Positions 27,434 through 34,942 of a stretch of 64,000 bases of DNA are shown here, piece by piece. Made by a program: the position numbers and the translations under genes. This DNA comes from Psychrobacter sp. JCM 18902 (GTDB lineage: Bacteria; Pseudomonadota; Gammaproteobacteria; Pseudomonadales; Moraxellaceae), in assembly GCF_904846615.1 (NCBI RefSeq), contig NZ_CAJHBK010000001.1:3038001-3102000 (forward strand), read 5' to 3'. Position 1 is the stretch's first letter. Each line of letters opens with the position of its first letter. The notes beneath the pieces are model-generated. The model was not told where the DNA came from and did no database searches. It was given only the letters and a program-made list of their open reading frames with translations.

Positions 27434-28615
27434 TTAGATAAAGCTCTCAGCAAACTCAAAGCTTTTGGTGTAACCTAAGGGTCCTAGAATAAGACCCAAT
27501 AGTATAATTAGATTTACCAGTTTTCCTTTATCCTCAAAATATTTAAAAACGGCTGCGGATATATTCTTATCATTTAAACACAAAAAAAGAATGATAAGCG
27601 TAATATTGGTGATTACTAATGACCACCATCGAAAATGATCGTATCCTATAGGGTAGAGCGCTAGTGGTGACACTCCTGATAATAGTAAAATTTTAACTTC
27701 TAATGTGATTTTTTTACTTACTTTTTTATATAAACCGAATAAAAGATAAGCTGATGGAAGCATAAACAATAAAAAAACAAGATGATGTAGTAAGCGTTTT
27801 AAAGTAAAAGTTCTCTCAAAAGTCATGAAAATATTATACTTCAAGTCGGATTTGTGTATGACAGCTACTGAGCTCTCTACTACCTTATCCCCATAATTAC
27901 TCATTAGTTTTTTTACATGTGCTTGCAGTGATAACGTTGTGTAATCACCATTGGTAGCCACTAAATACGTTAGAGAAAAAATGATAAAAAACGATAATAC
28001 TTGAAATGCTGTAGACTGCTTTGATGAGTCTTTATAATGCCAGTACATGAATATCATGGGTGCTACTATAAAAAACGCTGCTTCATGAATTATTATAAAT
28101 AATGACAAAAAGAGATTTACAGCAAGAAACTTAGCAATAATACTTACTGAGTCTAAAATATATAGTAGAGCAATCACTCCAGTATAGATATATATATCAA
28201 ATCGCCCAACATCGTAAAAAAAATGTTGCAAGGTTGCAGGAGATGTTATGACAAATAAAATTAAAAGAAAAAAGCCATAATTATTTTTATTAGTACTCCA
28301 TATTTTTCTTAAGATAAGAAAGACAGAAAATACTAAAATAAAAACAGATAAATAAGCTATGTAATTAATAGTAGGGTAGTAAGGTTCAATAGATAAAATA
28401 GAAAGTAACTCACCTATCAAACCTCTTTTGACAAAACCACCCTCATAGCTAAATAAGTAATGTGTATATCTCCAATTGATTAAATAGCTTTCGCCAAAGA
28501 TAAATAAATTTGGATTTGCTCTTATCCATATTAACAGTACAGTGCTTAAAAATAGAGCATAAAAATACCAAGCATTATTTATTTTTTTATGCAGATATCT
28601 AGTGAAATTTTCCAT
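27434..28615 (-). CDS. polytopic membrane protein, candidate GT-C glycosyltransferase
   Basis: About ten membrane helices in 393 residues. I do not recognise a named family. The first large periplasmic loop (about residues 37-75) includes NWRYTHYLFSYEGGFVKRGLIGEL. A similar GGFVKRGLIGE stretch is, as far as I recall, common in multi-spanning proteins of polysaccharide loci. GT-C enzymes such as TfpW of Pseudomonas, which adds D-arabinofuranose to pilin, share this kind of architecture. It lies one base from the second pilin, convergent, and directly follows the PAP2-like gene of the arabinose set. That placement makes a pilin arabinosyltransferase an attractive guess, not a demonstrated function. 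It is AT-rich compared with the core genes. Confidence 0.6.
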   Translation of the reverse strand: MENFTRYLHKKINNAWYFYALFLSTVLLIWIRANPNLFIFGESYLINWRYTHYLFSYEGGFVKRGLIGELLSILSIEPYYPTINYIAYLSVFILVFSVFLILRKIWSTNKNNYGFFLLILFVITSPATLQHFFYDVGRFDIYIYTGVIALLYILDSVSIIAKFLAVNLFLSLFIIIHEAAFFIVAPMIFMYWHYKDSSKQSTAFQVLSFFIIFSLTYLVATNGDYTTLSLQAHVKKLMSNYGDKVVESSVAVIHKSDLKYNIFMTFERTFTLKRLLHHLVFLLFMLPSAYLLFGLYKKVSKKITLEVKILLLSGVSPLALYPIGYDHFRWWSLVITNITLIILFLCLNDKNISAAVFKYFEDKGKLVNLIILLGLILGPLGYTKSFEFAESFI

Positions 28616-28665
28616 TAATTAAAAACCTGAAACTAAGTTTTGCATATATAAACGCCTTATAAAAC

Positions 28666-29082
28666 CTAGATGATACTAATAACAAGACCCACCATACTAC
28701 CGATGGCTATACCAAAAAATATTTCAAGCTTTGTGTGTCCAATCCGTTGTCTCAACAATGGGTTTTGAGGATTTATACTACTATTAATTTGATTGATACA
28801 TATTGCCTGTTTTTCTATTTGTTTCCTTAAGCTACTTGCATCTAAGATAACAATAAAAGCTAACGTCACTGCTATACCAAAAGAAGGAGTATCTATACCA
28901 ACATCAAAACCGACCAAACTAACAATACTAGAGACAATAGCACTATGGTTACTCGGCATACCCCCGTAACCAATAAGATCAAAAGCAAGTCTTTTTTGTA
29001 TAATACAATTGATGATGAATTTTGTGATACCACAAACCAACCAAGCAACAAATGGTGTTAGCAAATAACTATAGTCTGACAC
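28666..29082 (-). CDS. divergent PAP2-family phosphatase, probable polyprenyl-phosphoribose-5-phosphate phosphatase
   Basis: Small membrane protein (138 residues) of the divergent-PAP2/DUF212 family: GGMPSNHSAIVSSIVSLVGFD, D-A-S-S-LRKQIEKQA and QRIGHTKLEIFFGIAIG. In mycobacteria a PAP2-type protein (Rv3807c) is proposed to remove the 5-phosphate from decaprenyl-phosphoribose phosphate. Here it lies downstream of ubiA on the same strand, but a nested IS630 pair of about 1.8 kb now sits between them, so it may have lost its promoter or use one within the IS. Assignment to that step is inference from context. Confidence 0.75.
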   Translation of the reverse strand: MSDYSYLLTPFVAWLVCGITKFIINCIIQKRLAFDLIGYGGMPSNHSAIVSSIVSLVGFDVGIDTPSFGIAVTLAFIVILDASSLRKQIEKQAICINQINSSINPQNPLLRQRIGHTKLEIFFGIAIGSMVGLVISII

Positions 29083-29202
29083 AAAAATCTCTCTAAAATA
29101 ATATTAATAGTTTAGCTTAAGTATAGTCTAATCCAAATAAAAACGATACAGTTCTATTAACAATCATATTTAATGAAATAAACAATGACTTATTCAATAG
29201 AC

Positions 29203-30118
29203 TATAGTCAGTCTTCTATAAATAAGATACAATGTTTTTAAAATAAGTGATACGGTAGAAGAATACATGACCTATTCAGCAAACTTTCGAGCGCAAGTTA
29301 TCAAAAGTGTTAAAGAACAAGGCATGAGTATTCGTCAAGCTTGTACTTTCTATAACATTAGCAAAACCGCATTACAGCGTTGGCTAAAAAACCCAAGTAT
29401 CAAGCAAAATAGGGATAAGCCACCAAGTAAAATACCGAATGAAGCTCTTCTCAAAGACGTTGCTCAATATCCAGACGATTACATGTACGAGCGAGCACAG
29501 CGTCTAGGATGCAGCAAATCGGGTATTGAGATTGCCCTAAAGCGCCTCGGTATTAGTCAAAAAAAAGAGCTTAGAACACCCAAAATCGTGTCTGATAAAA
29601 AGAGCGAAATATCAGGCTAAGCTTGATAGCTTCAAACAGCAAGGCTATCCTATTGTGTATATGGACGAAAGTGGTTTTGAGGCTGAAACGATTCGTCCTT
29701 ATGGCTATTCACCGATCGGCAAACCCCGCATTGATCGCTACAACTGGCAAGCAAGAAAGCGAACAAACGTCATTGGTGCTCTCTATGAGAAGGTGCTGTT
29801 TGCGCTTGATTACTTTGAGACAAACATTAATGGTCGCGTATTTTACGACTGGTGCAAGTTCACGCTTATCCCAAGCCTTAAAACAAAGTGCGTGATTATT
29901 ATGGATAATGCCCGCTTTCATAAAAGCAAACGTATTCAAAAACTACTCAATAGGCATGGCCATCGTATTCTTTGGTTACCACCCTACAGTCCTGATTTAA
30001 ATCCCATTGAAAAGAAGTGGGCACAAGCTAAGTCTCTACGACAAGGATGGATGGAAAATAATCTACTTAAACTGTTTCATAATATGGGCTGTATCTCTTT
30101 TATTATAGACTGACTATA
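29203..30118 (+). mobile_element. inner IS630-family element with TA target duplication
   Basis: TA (29203-29204) and TA (30117-30118) flank an element of 912 bases with inverted ends TAGTCAGTCT and AGACTGACTA. It carries a two-frame transposase. Insertion is into codon 7 of the outer element's transposase. Its ends are better preserved than those of the outer copy, as expected of the younger insertion. Confidence 0.9.
29267..30113 (+). CDS. IS630-family transposase, two frames (inner copy)
   Basis: DDE transposase of the Tc1/mariner-like IS630 family. Frame one (29267-29620) is the helix-turn-helix part beginning MTYSANFRAQV. Frame two (reaching 30113) has the catalytic segments VYMDESGFE, VIIMDNARFHKS and NPIEKKWAQAK (D, D, E). 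The switch lies at an A5 run (CTGATAAAAAGAGCG) and is a +1 shift. The same site and shift occur in the outer copy, so this is probably programmed translational frameshifting rather than decay. Confidence 0.88.
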
Positions 30119-30938
30119 TCGCAAACAAGTACTTTCTAGCATCGCTGATGGCATGACCATACGAGAAGCTGCGATATTTTATGGAGTTAGTACCAGCACC
30201 ATTCACAGCTGGCAGCAGAATTTAGCCCTTAAAATAAAGAGAAATAAAGCACCAACTAAAATACCTGATGACGCCTTGATTGAAGACGTAAAAAGATATC
30301 CCGATGATTATAACTACGAAAGAGCCCGCCGCTTGAACTGTAGCAAGACAGGAATCTTTAATGCTCTAAAGCGCCTCAGTATTAGTCAAAAAAAAGACCT
30401 TAGGACATCCAAAAGCCTGCCTGATAAAAAGAGCGGCGTATCAGAGTAAGCTTAATATTTTTATGCAGCAACGCTATCCGATTGTATATATGGATGAGAG
30501 CGGCTTTGAGGCTGAAACTATAAGGCCTTATGGGTATGTACCGATAGGAAAACCCTGTATCGACAGCTACAACTGGCAAGCAAAAAAACGTACAAACGTC
30601 ATTTGTGCTCTTTATAAAAAAATGCTGTTTGCGCTTGATTACTTTGAACAAAATATCAACAGCCATATATTTTATGACTGGTGCAAATTCACGCTAATTC
30701 CAAGTCTCAAGACTAAATGCGTGATCGTTATGGATAATGCCCGCTTTCATAAGAGCAAGCGTATTCAAAGACTACTGAACAGGCATGGTCATCGTATTCT
30801 TTGGCTGCCGCCGTATAGCACTGATCTGAACCCTATCGAGAAAAAATGGGCACAGGCTAAGTTTCTGCGCCAAGGGTGGATGGAGAATAATCTGCCTAGA
30901 CTGTTTCATGATATGGGCTGTATCGATTCTATAAAGAC

Positions 30939-31814
30939 TTAACTATAGATAATCCAAAAGCAGCACATTGACCATAATAAGATAGTTAATAAAAGCTGTA
31001 TATCATGCAAAAGAGCATCTGTTGGAGACTCTCCTAATGCTAACATATCGACAATATACCAATAACGAAACAAACCAAATATAACAAGAGGTATGCTGAT
31101 GACTAAATCAGGCTGGACAGCCATAACATACAGACTATAGAATATTATCGCCATAATTGCAGACATTTCTGCAAAACGATTAACTAGATCTATAGAATAT
31201 TTAGCTAAAACAGCCCTACTATTAGATTGGTTAATTAAGATTTCTTGCCTTCTTTTTATAGAGGCCAGATAAAGTGAAATACTCAAAGTGGTGATAAACA
31301 TCCAGTTAGATACAGGAACAGAAATAGCAAGAGCACCTGTGTAAACTCTTAACACAAAGCCAAAGGCAACAATAAATATTTCTAATACAGGTTCATTTTT
31401 TAGCTTAAATGTATATGCCCAATTGAGGAGAAGATAAATTAATATAACGTAGATGACGGAAGGAATATACAACCAAAAAAAAAATAATATTATATAAAGT
31501 GATATTAAAAGTAAGATAGCTTCTCTAGGTTTGACTAAACCAGATGCCAATGGTCGAGACTGAAATTTAATAGGGTGTTTACGGTCTTTTTCTATGTCAC
31601 TAAGATCGTTTAATACATATACTGCCGATGCGGCAACACAAAATGCAGCTGATGCTACTATTGCATGATAAATAGAACTAATGTTCAGTAGTTTACCAGC
31701 GAATAATAACGGAGCAAAAATAAATATATTTTTGATCCAATGCCTGGGTCTCACTAACTTTATGAGGTTTAAAATTTTATAATCCTCACTTTGTTGACTG
31801 TTAATAGTACACAT
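30939..31814 (-). CDS. UbiA-type prenyltransferase, probable polyprenyl-phosphate phosphoribosyltransferase
   Basis: Membrane enzyme of the UbiA superfamily. The first Asp-rich motif is NDLSDIEKDRKHP followed by KFQSRPLASGLV, matching the decaprenyl-phosphate phosphoribosyltransferase branch (mycobacterial Rv3806c, NDxxDxExDRxHP…RPIAAG) rather than ubiquinone-type UbiA. About eight to nine helices are visible in 291 residues. In that pathway it joins PRPP to a polyprenyl phosphate, the first committed step to polyprenyl-phosphoryl arabinose. The last codons (IYS, stop) lie in the end of the IS630 element, so the C-terminus was altered by a few residues. It is divergent from the gtrA-like gene. 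Confidence 0.83.
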   Translation of the reverse strand: MCTINSQQSEDYKILNLIKLVRPRHWIKNIFIFAPLLFAGKLLNISSIYHAIVASAAFCVAASAVYVLNDLSDIEKDRKHPIKFQSRPLASGLVKPREAILLLISLYIILFFFWLYIPSVIYVILIYLLLNWAYTFKLKNEPVLEIFIVAFGFVLRVYTGALAISVPVSNWMFITTLSISLYLASIKRRQEILINQSNSRAVLAKYSIDLVNRFAEMSAIMAIIFYSLYVMAVQPDLVISIPLVIFGLFRYWYIVDMLALGESPTDALLHDIQLLLTILLWSMCCFWIIYS

Positions 31815-31860
31815 GCCTCCACTTTGTGAAAAATTTATTAAATTTATCTTAGGTTAAATC

Positions 31861-32264
31861 ATGGTTGATTCATTAAGTATTGCAATACGCTATGCTTTCT
31901 TCGCAATTCTCGCTACTATCGGTAATATTTTAACACAAGATATATATAGTTACTTAGACTGTGGACGTTTTTCTCTTTATTTATCTATATTATTTGGTAC
32001 GATAATAGGTTTGTTAATAAAATATTTTTAGATAAAAAATACATTTTCAAGTACGAAACAGCTAACATAAAGCAAAGTACAAAGGTATTTATTTTATATT
32101 CAATTATGGGGATTTTTACTACACTTATATTTTGGGGTGTTGAACTTATCTTTCATTATATTTTTGCCACAAAAGAGATGCGCTATTTTGGTGGTGCGTT
32201 AGGGTTGATAATTGGATATATTATTAAATATAAATTAGACCAGCATTATGTGTTTATGGATTAG
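31861..32264 (+). pseudogene. GtrA-family membrane protein, frameshifted
   Basis: ATG 31861 starts a 56-codon frame (MVDSLSIAIRYAFFAILATIGN…) ending at TAG 32029-32031 right after a T5 run (32025-32029). One added T opens the rest: LDKKYIFKYETANIKQS, then helices, ending ALGLIIGYIIKYKLDQHYVF. The combined 135-residue protein with four helices fits GtrA/DPMS-like proteins. In mycobacteria Rv3789, of this family, belongs to the arabinan precursor gene set. It may be truly inactive or a sequencing artefact. It lies four bases before the stop-to-start junction with the dprE1-like gene, so these form one operon. Confidence 0.72.
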
Positions 32265-32273
32265 GATTTGTTT

Positions 32274-33572
32274 ATGAGTAAAATTCAATCTTGGGGAAGA
32301 TTATCAGATGCAGATCATAATGTAATTGTATTTGACACACCCATTCATGCTATAGAAAAAATTAAAAATTATTGTCCAGCTATTGCTTATGGTATGGGGC
32401 GTAGCTATGGTGATGTATCTCTCAATACTGAAGGTAATTTATGGCAAACAACTGATTTGGATCACTTCATATCATTTGATCAAAAGTATGGAATATTACA
32501 CTGTGAATCTGGTGTTGTGCTTAAAGACATTCATCGAATGTTAATACCCAAAGGTTGGATGTTGCCCGTAACACCAGGTACACAGATGATAACAGTAGGG
32601 GGTGCCATCAGTAATGATATACATGGCAAGAACCATCATAAGTATGGAACATTTGGTAACCATGTTCTATATATTAAAGTATTACGCACTAATGGTGACA
32701 TTATAGAATGCTCTAGTAAAAAAAACTCAGAATGGTTTTATGCAACATTAGGGGGTATAGGGTTGACAGGCTTAATTTTAGAAGCAAAGATACAGTTACG
32801 TACTATTAAATGTCCATGGATTGAGTGCGAAACTATAGCATATTACAATATAGATGACTTTTTTTATTTGGCTGACTCTTCTGAGAAAGATTGGGAATAT
32901 ACTGTTTCTTGGATTGACTGTTTGGCAGAGTCTTCAGTCAGAGGGTTGTTTGTACGTGGTAATTTGTCTGAATCAAAAAATATGGCAATACCTAAAATTA
33001 AAGATAAGACTCTACCTTTTACACCTCCAATATCTTTGGTTAATAGATTAAGTCTACCACTATTTAACTTTTCTTATTTCCATATTCATCGGCTAAAAAA
33101 GGGGAATCAAACAGTTTATTACGAGCCTTTTTTTTATCCACTAGACAAACTTCATAATTGGAATAAAATGTACGGTCCTCGCGGCTTTTATCAATATCAA
33201 TGTGTTGTTCCTCGCGATACAAGTAAACATACCGTTCAAGAGATGTTAAAAGTGATAAAAAGGTATAATCAAGGCTCCTTCTTAGCGGTACTTAAAACAT
33301 TTGGTAGTAACTTTTCTAAAGGATTATTGAGTTTTCCTCGACCTGGCGTGACACTTGCACTAGATTTTCCTAATCAGGGTAAGCCGACCTTAGAATTATT
33401 TGCTGAGCTAGATCAGCTGGTCTATGAAGCTGGTGGAAGATTATACTTAGCGAAAGATATGTGTATGTCTAAAAAGCTATTTGAAGCAGGTTATCCAAGA
33501 TATAAAGAGATTTTAAAATTTAAAGATCCTAATATTAGCTCTGATATGTCTAGACGTCTACTAGGGGAGTAA
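32274..33572 (+). CDS. DprE1-like FAD oxidase (polyprenyl-phosphoryl-ribose 2'-epimerase subunit)
   Basis: FAD-linked oxidase that converts polyprenyl-phosphoryl-ribose to the 2-keto intermediate. The FAD/VAO-type segments are present: AYGMGRSYGDVSLN, PVTPGTQMITVGGAISNDIHGKNHHKYG and LGGIGLTGLILEAKIQLR. The C-terminus GGRLYLAKDMCMSKKLFEAGYP aligns with the mycobacterial enzyme. The cysteine targeted by benzothiazinones in mycobacterial DprE1 (GWNxCVDFP) is alanine here (Ala362, GVTLALDFP). The start is ATG 32274, with AGGA before it. An in-frame TTG at 32268 is less likely. Length (432 residues) fits the family. Confidence 0.87.
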   Translation: MSKIQSWGRLSDADHNVIVFDTPIHAIEKIKNYCPAIAYGMGRSYGDVSLNTEGNLWQTTDLDHFISFDQKYGILHCESGVVLKDIHRMLIPKGWMLPVTPGTQMITVGGAISNDIHGKNHHKYGTFGNHVLYIKVLRTNGDIIECSSKKNSEWFYATLGGIGLTGLILEAKIQLRTIKCPWIECETIAYYNIDDFFYLADSSEKDWEYTVSWIDCLAESSVRGLFVRGNLSESKNMAIPKIKDKTLPFTPPISLVNRLSLPLFNFSYFHIHRLKKGNQTVYYEPFFYPLDKLHNWNKMYGPRGFYQYQCVVPRDTSKHTVQEMLKVIKRYNQGSFLAVLKTFGSNFSKGLLSFPRPGVTLALDFPNQGKPTLELFAELDQLVYEAGGRLYLAKDMCMSKKLFEAGYPRYKEILKFKDPNISSDMSRRLLGE

Positions 33573-33578
33573 TCATTT

Positions 33579-34325
33579 TTGAAAAAGCAAAATATTTTAA
33601 TCATAGGAGGGACTTCGACTATAGCAGAGCGCTGTGCGAGAGTTTGGTCTAGTCAACAGCCATGTCATTTCATACTTGTAGGGCGTGACAACAATAAACT
33701 AAAAAGAGTTTCTGAAGATATACAAGTTAGATACCCTAAAACTAGTGTTGATATAAAAATTATAAACTTCTTAAAAGCTGAGGAAATACAGCATTTTGTT
33801 GAGGAGATTATGAAAGATTTTATCATTGATATTGCACTTATTGCTCATGGGAGTTTACCTGTACAGAATAATTTCAAATCAAGTATTATAGAGCATCAGC
33901 AATCATTAGAGATAAATGGTATTTCGCCCGTACTGTTTGCTGAAGCTATCATACAGAACATGTTAATGAATGACTATGGAAAGCTAGGTATTATCGGTTC
34001 AGTCGCAGGTGATCGTGGACGAAGCTCAAATTATTTATATGGTGCATCAAAAGCATTAATTGATACTTATACGCAAGGCCTCCAACATCGTTTAACTTTA
34101 ATAAATAGTGATGTGAAAATTACATTAATAAAACCTGGGCCGACGAAAACAGCTATGACAAAAAATTTAGAGAAAAATTTAGCTTCTCCAGAGAAGGTTG
34201 CTAAAGATATTGTTAGAGCAATTCATGATAATAAAACTACTTTATATACACCAAAAAAATGGTTTATCATTATGCTAATCATTAAAAGCTTACCCAAGCT
34301 TTTATTTAACAAGTTTGATATCTGA
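33579..34325 (+). CDS. DprE2-like short-chain dehydrogenase (epimerase reductase subunit)
   Basis: NAD(P)H-dependent SDR that reduces the keto intermediate made by DprE1 to polyprenyl-phosphoryl arabinose. The cofactor loop is IIGGTSTIAERCAR, the active site is GSVAGDRGRSSNYLYGASKA (Ser, Tyr, Lys), and IKPGPTKTAM follows, as in DprE2. A C-terminal hydrophobic stretch (WFIIMLIIKSLPKLLF) is also typical. The start is TTG 33579, with AGGGGAG ten bases upstream. Six bases separate it from the dprE1-like gene, so the pair is coupled. Confidence 0.85.
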   Translation: MKKQNILIIGGTSTIAERCARVWSSQQPCHFILVGRDNNKLKRVSEDIQVRYPKTSVDIKIINFLKAEEIQHFVEEIMKDFIIDIALIAHGSLPVQNNFKSSIIEHQQSLEINGISPVLFAEAIIQNMLMNDYGKLGIIGSVAGDRGRSSNYLYGASKALIDTYTQGLQHRLTLINSDVKITLIKPGPTKTAMTKNLEKNLASPEKVAKDIVRAIHDNKTTLYTPKKWFIIMLIIKSLPKLLFNKFDI

Positions 34326-34355
34326 CAAAGCTTTCTGTATTAAGCTTATAATATT

Positions 34356-34371
34356 TGGCACGTACCATGCA
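34356..34371 (+). promoter_or_regulatory. sigma-54 promoter of the disrupted third pilin
   Basis: TGGCACG-N4-ATGCA, the same -24/-12 words as the pilA promoter. It lies about 90 bases upstream of the FTLIE region of a broken pilin gene. Confidence 0.8.
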
Positions 34372-34579
34372 CTATCGTTTATGTCTTAAAAATTGACAAT
34401 AACGCTATCGTAAGTCGTCACCTGAAGCAATTAAACAGAGAGTAGGCAGGCTTTACCTTAATTGAGGTTATGATAGTGGTTGCGATTATCGGTATCTCAT
34501 CAGCCATAGCTACAGTCAGCTATCAGACGCAGGTAATGACGACTTATAAAAAGATAAACCACTTTCGTCTGACCCTTGC

Positions 34580-34824
34580 TGTCAAATCCGTATAAATAAA
34601 CTTGAGAGATTTTAGTTACGCAGCATGATGATAAATATCAAACCACACCTGTCTTGGCGATTTATAGCCTAAACTCTTTTAAATCCTAGTTTGGTTGTAA
34701 TACAACTCGATATATCCAATGGTATCGCTGATGGCTTCAAACCTTATTCTATAATCTTGGTGATACACTAATTTGTTCTTCAATATACCCCAAAATCTTT
34801 CTATTGGCGCACTATCGAAGCAAT
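34580..34824 (-). mobile_element. fragment of an IS3-family element (copy A)
   Basis: About 245 bases that align with the left end of the larger fragment starting near 34948 (shared words include TGTCAAATC, GAGATTTTA and TCGCTGATGGCTTC/TCACTGATGGCTTC). It begins in the third pilin gene and breaks off at an IS630 remnant. Substitutions are many, so this is an old, inactive piece. Confidence 0.75.
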
Positions 34825-34940
34825 TATAGTCAGTTCACAATAAAAGAAATACAGCCCATATCATGAAACAGTGTAGACAGATCATTCTCCATCCAGCCTT
34901 GGCGCAGAAACTTTGCTTGTGCCCACTTTTTCTCAATATT
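34825..34940 (-). mobile_element. IS630 end remnant
   Basis: TATAGTCAG at 34825, then sequence matching the reverse complement of the last 115 bases of the IS630 elements at 29-31 kb (AAATACAGCCCATATCATG, then GCTTGTGCCCACTTTT). It lies within the IS3 debris. Confidence 0.8.
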
Positions 34941-34942
34941 AC

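Larger units (their letters stand above)
29185..30942 (+). pseudogene. IS630-family transposase of the outer copy, interrupted
   Basis: It starts at 29185 (MTYSID), is interrupted by the inner element, and resumes at 30119. The rest comprises frame one to 30449 and frame two to 30942 (VYMDESGFE, VIVMDNARFHKS, NPIEKKWAQAK). Apart from the insertion it shows no stop codons, so it was intact when hit. The second frame is highly similar to the inner copy. Confidence 0.85.
29122..30947 (+). mobile_element. outer IS630-family element, split by a second copy
   Basis: An IS630 element with degenerate ends TATAGTCTAATCC (from 29122) and AGACTTAACTATA (to 30947), each starting at a TA target dinucleotide. 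Its transposase starts at ATG 29185 with MTYSID and continues at 30119 with YRKQVLSS. The two parts join exactly in frame if the inner element (29205-30116) and one TA copy are removed. The right end forms the last codons of the convergent ubiA gene. Confidence 0.85.

Noticed and set aside
29655..30113. Treating the two-frame IS630 transposase as a pseudogene
   Set aside because: The identical shift site in both copies favours programmed frameshifting.
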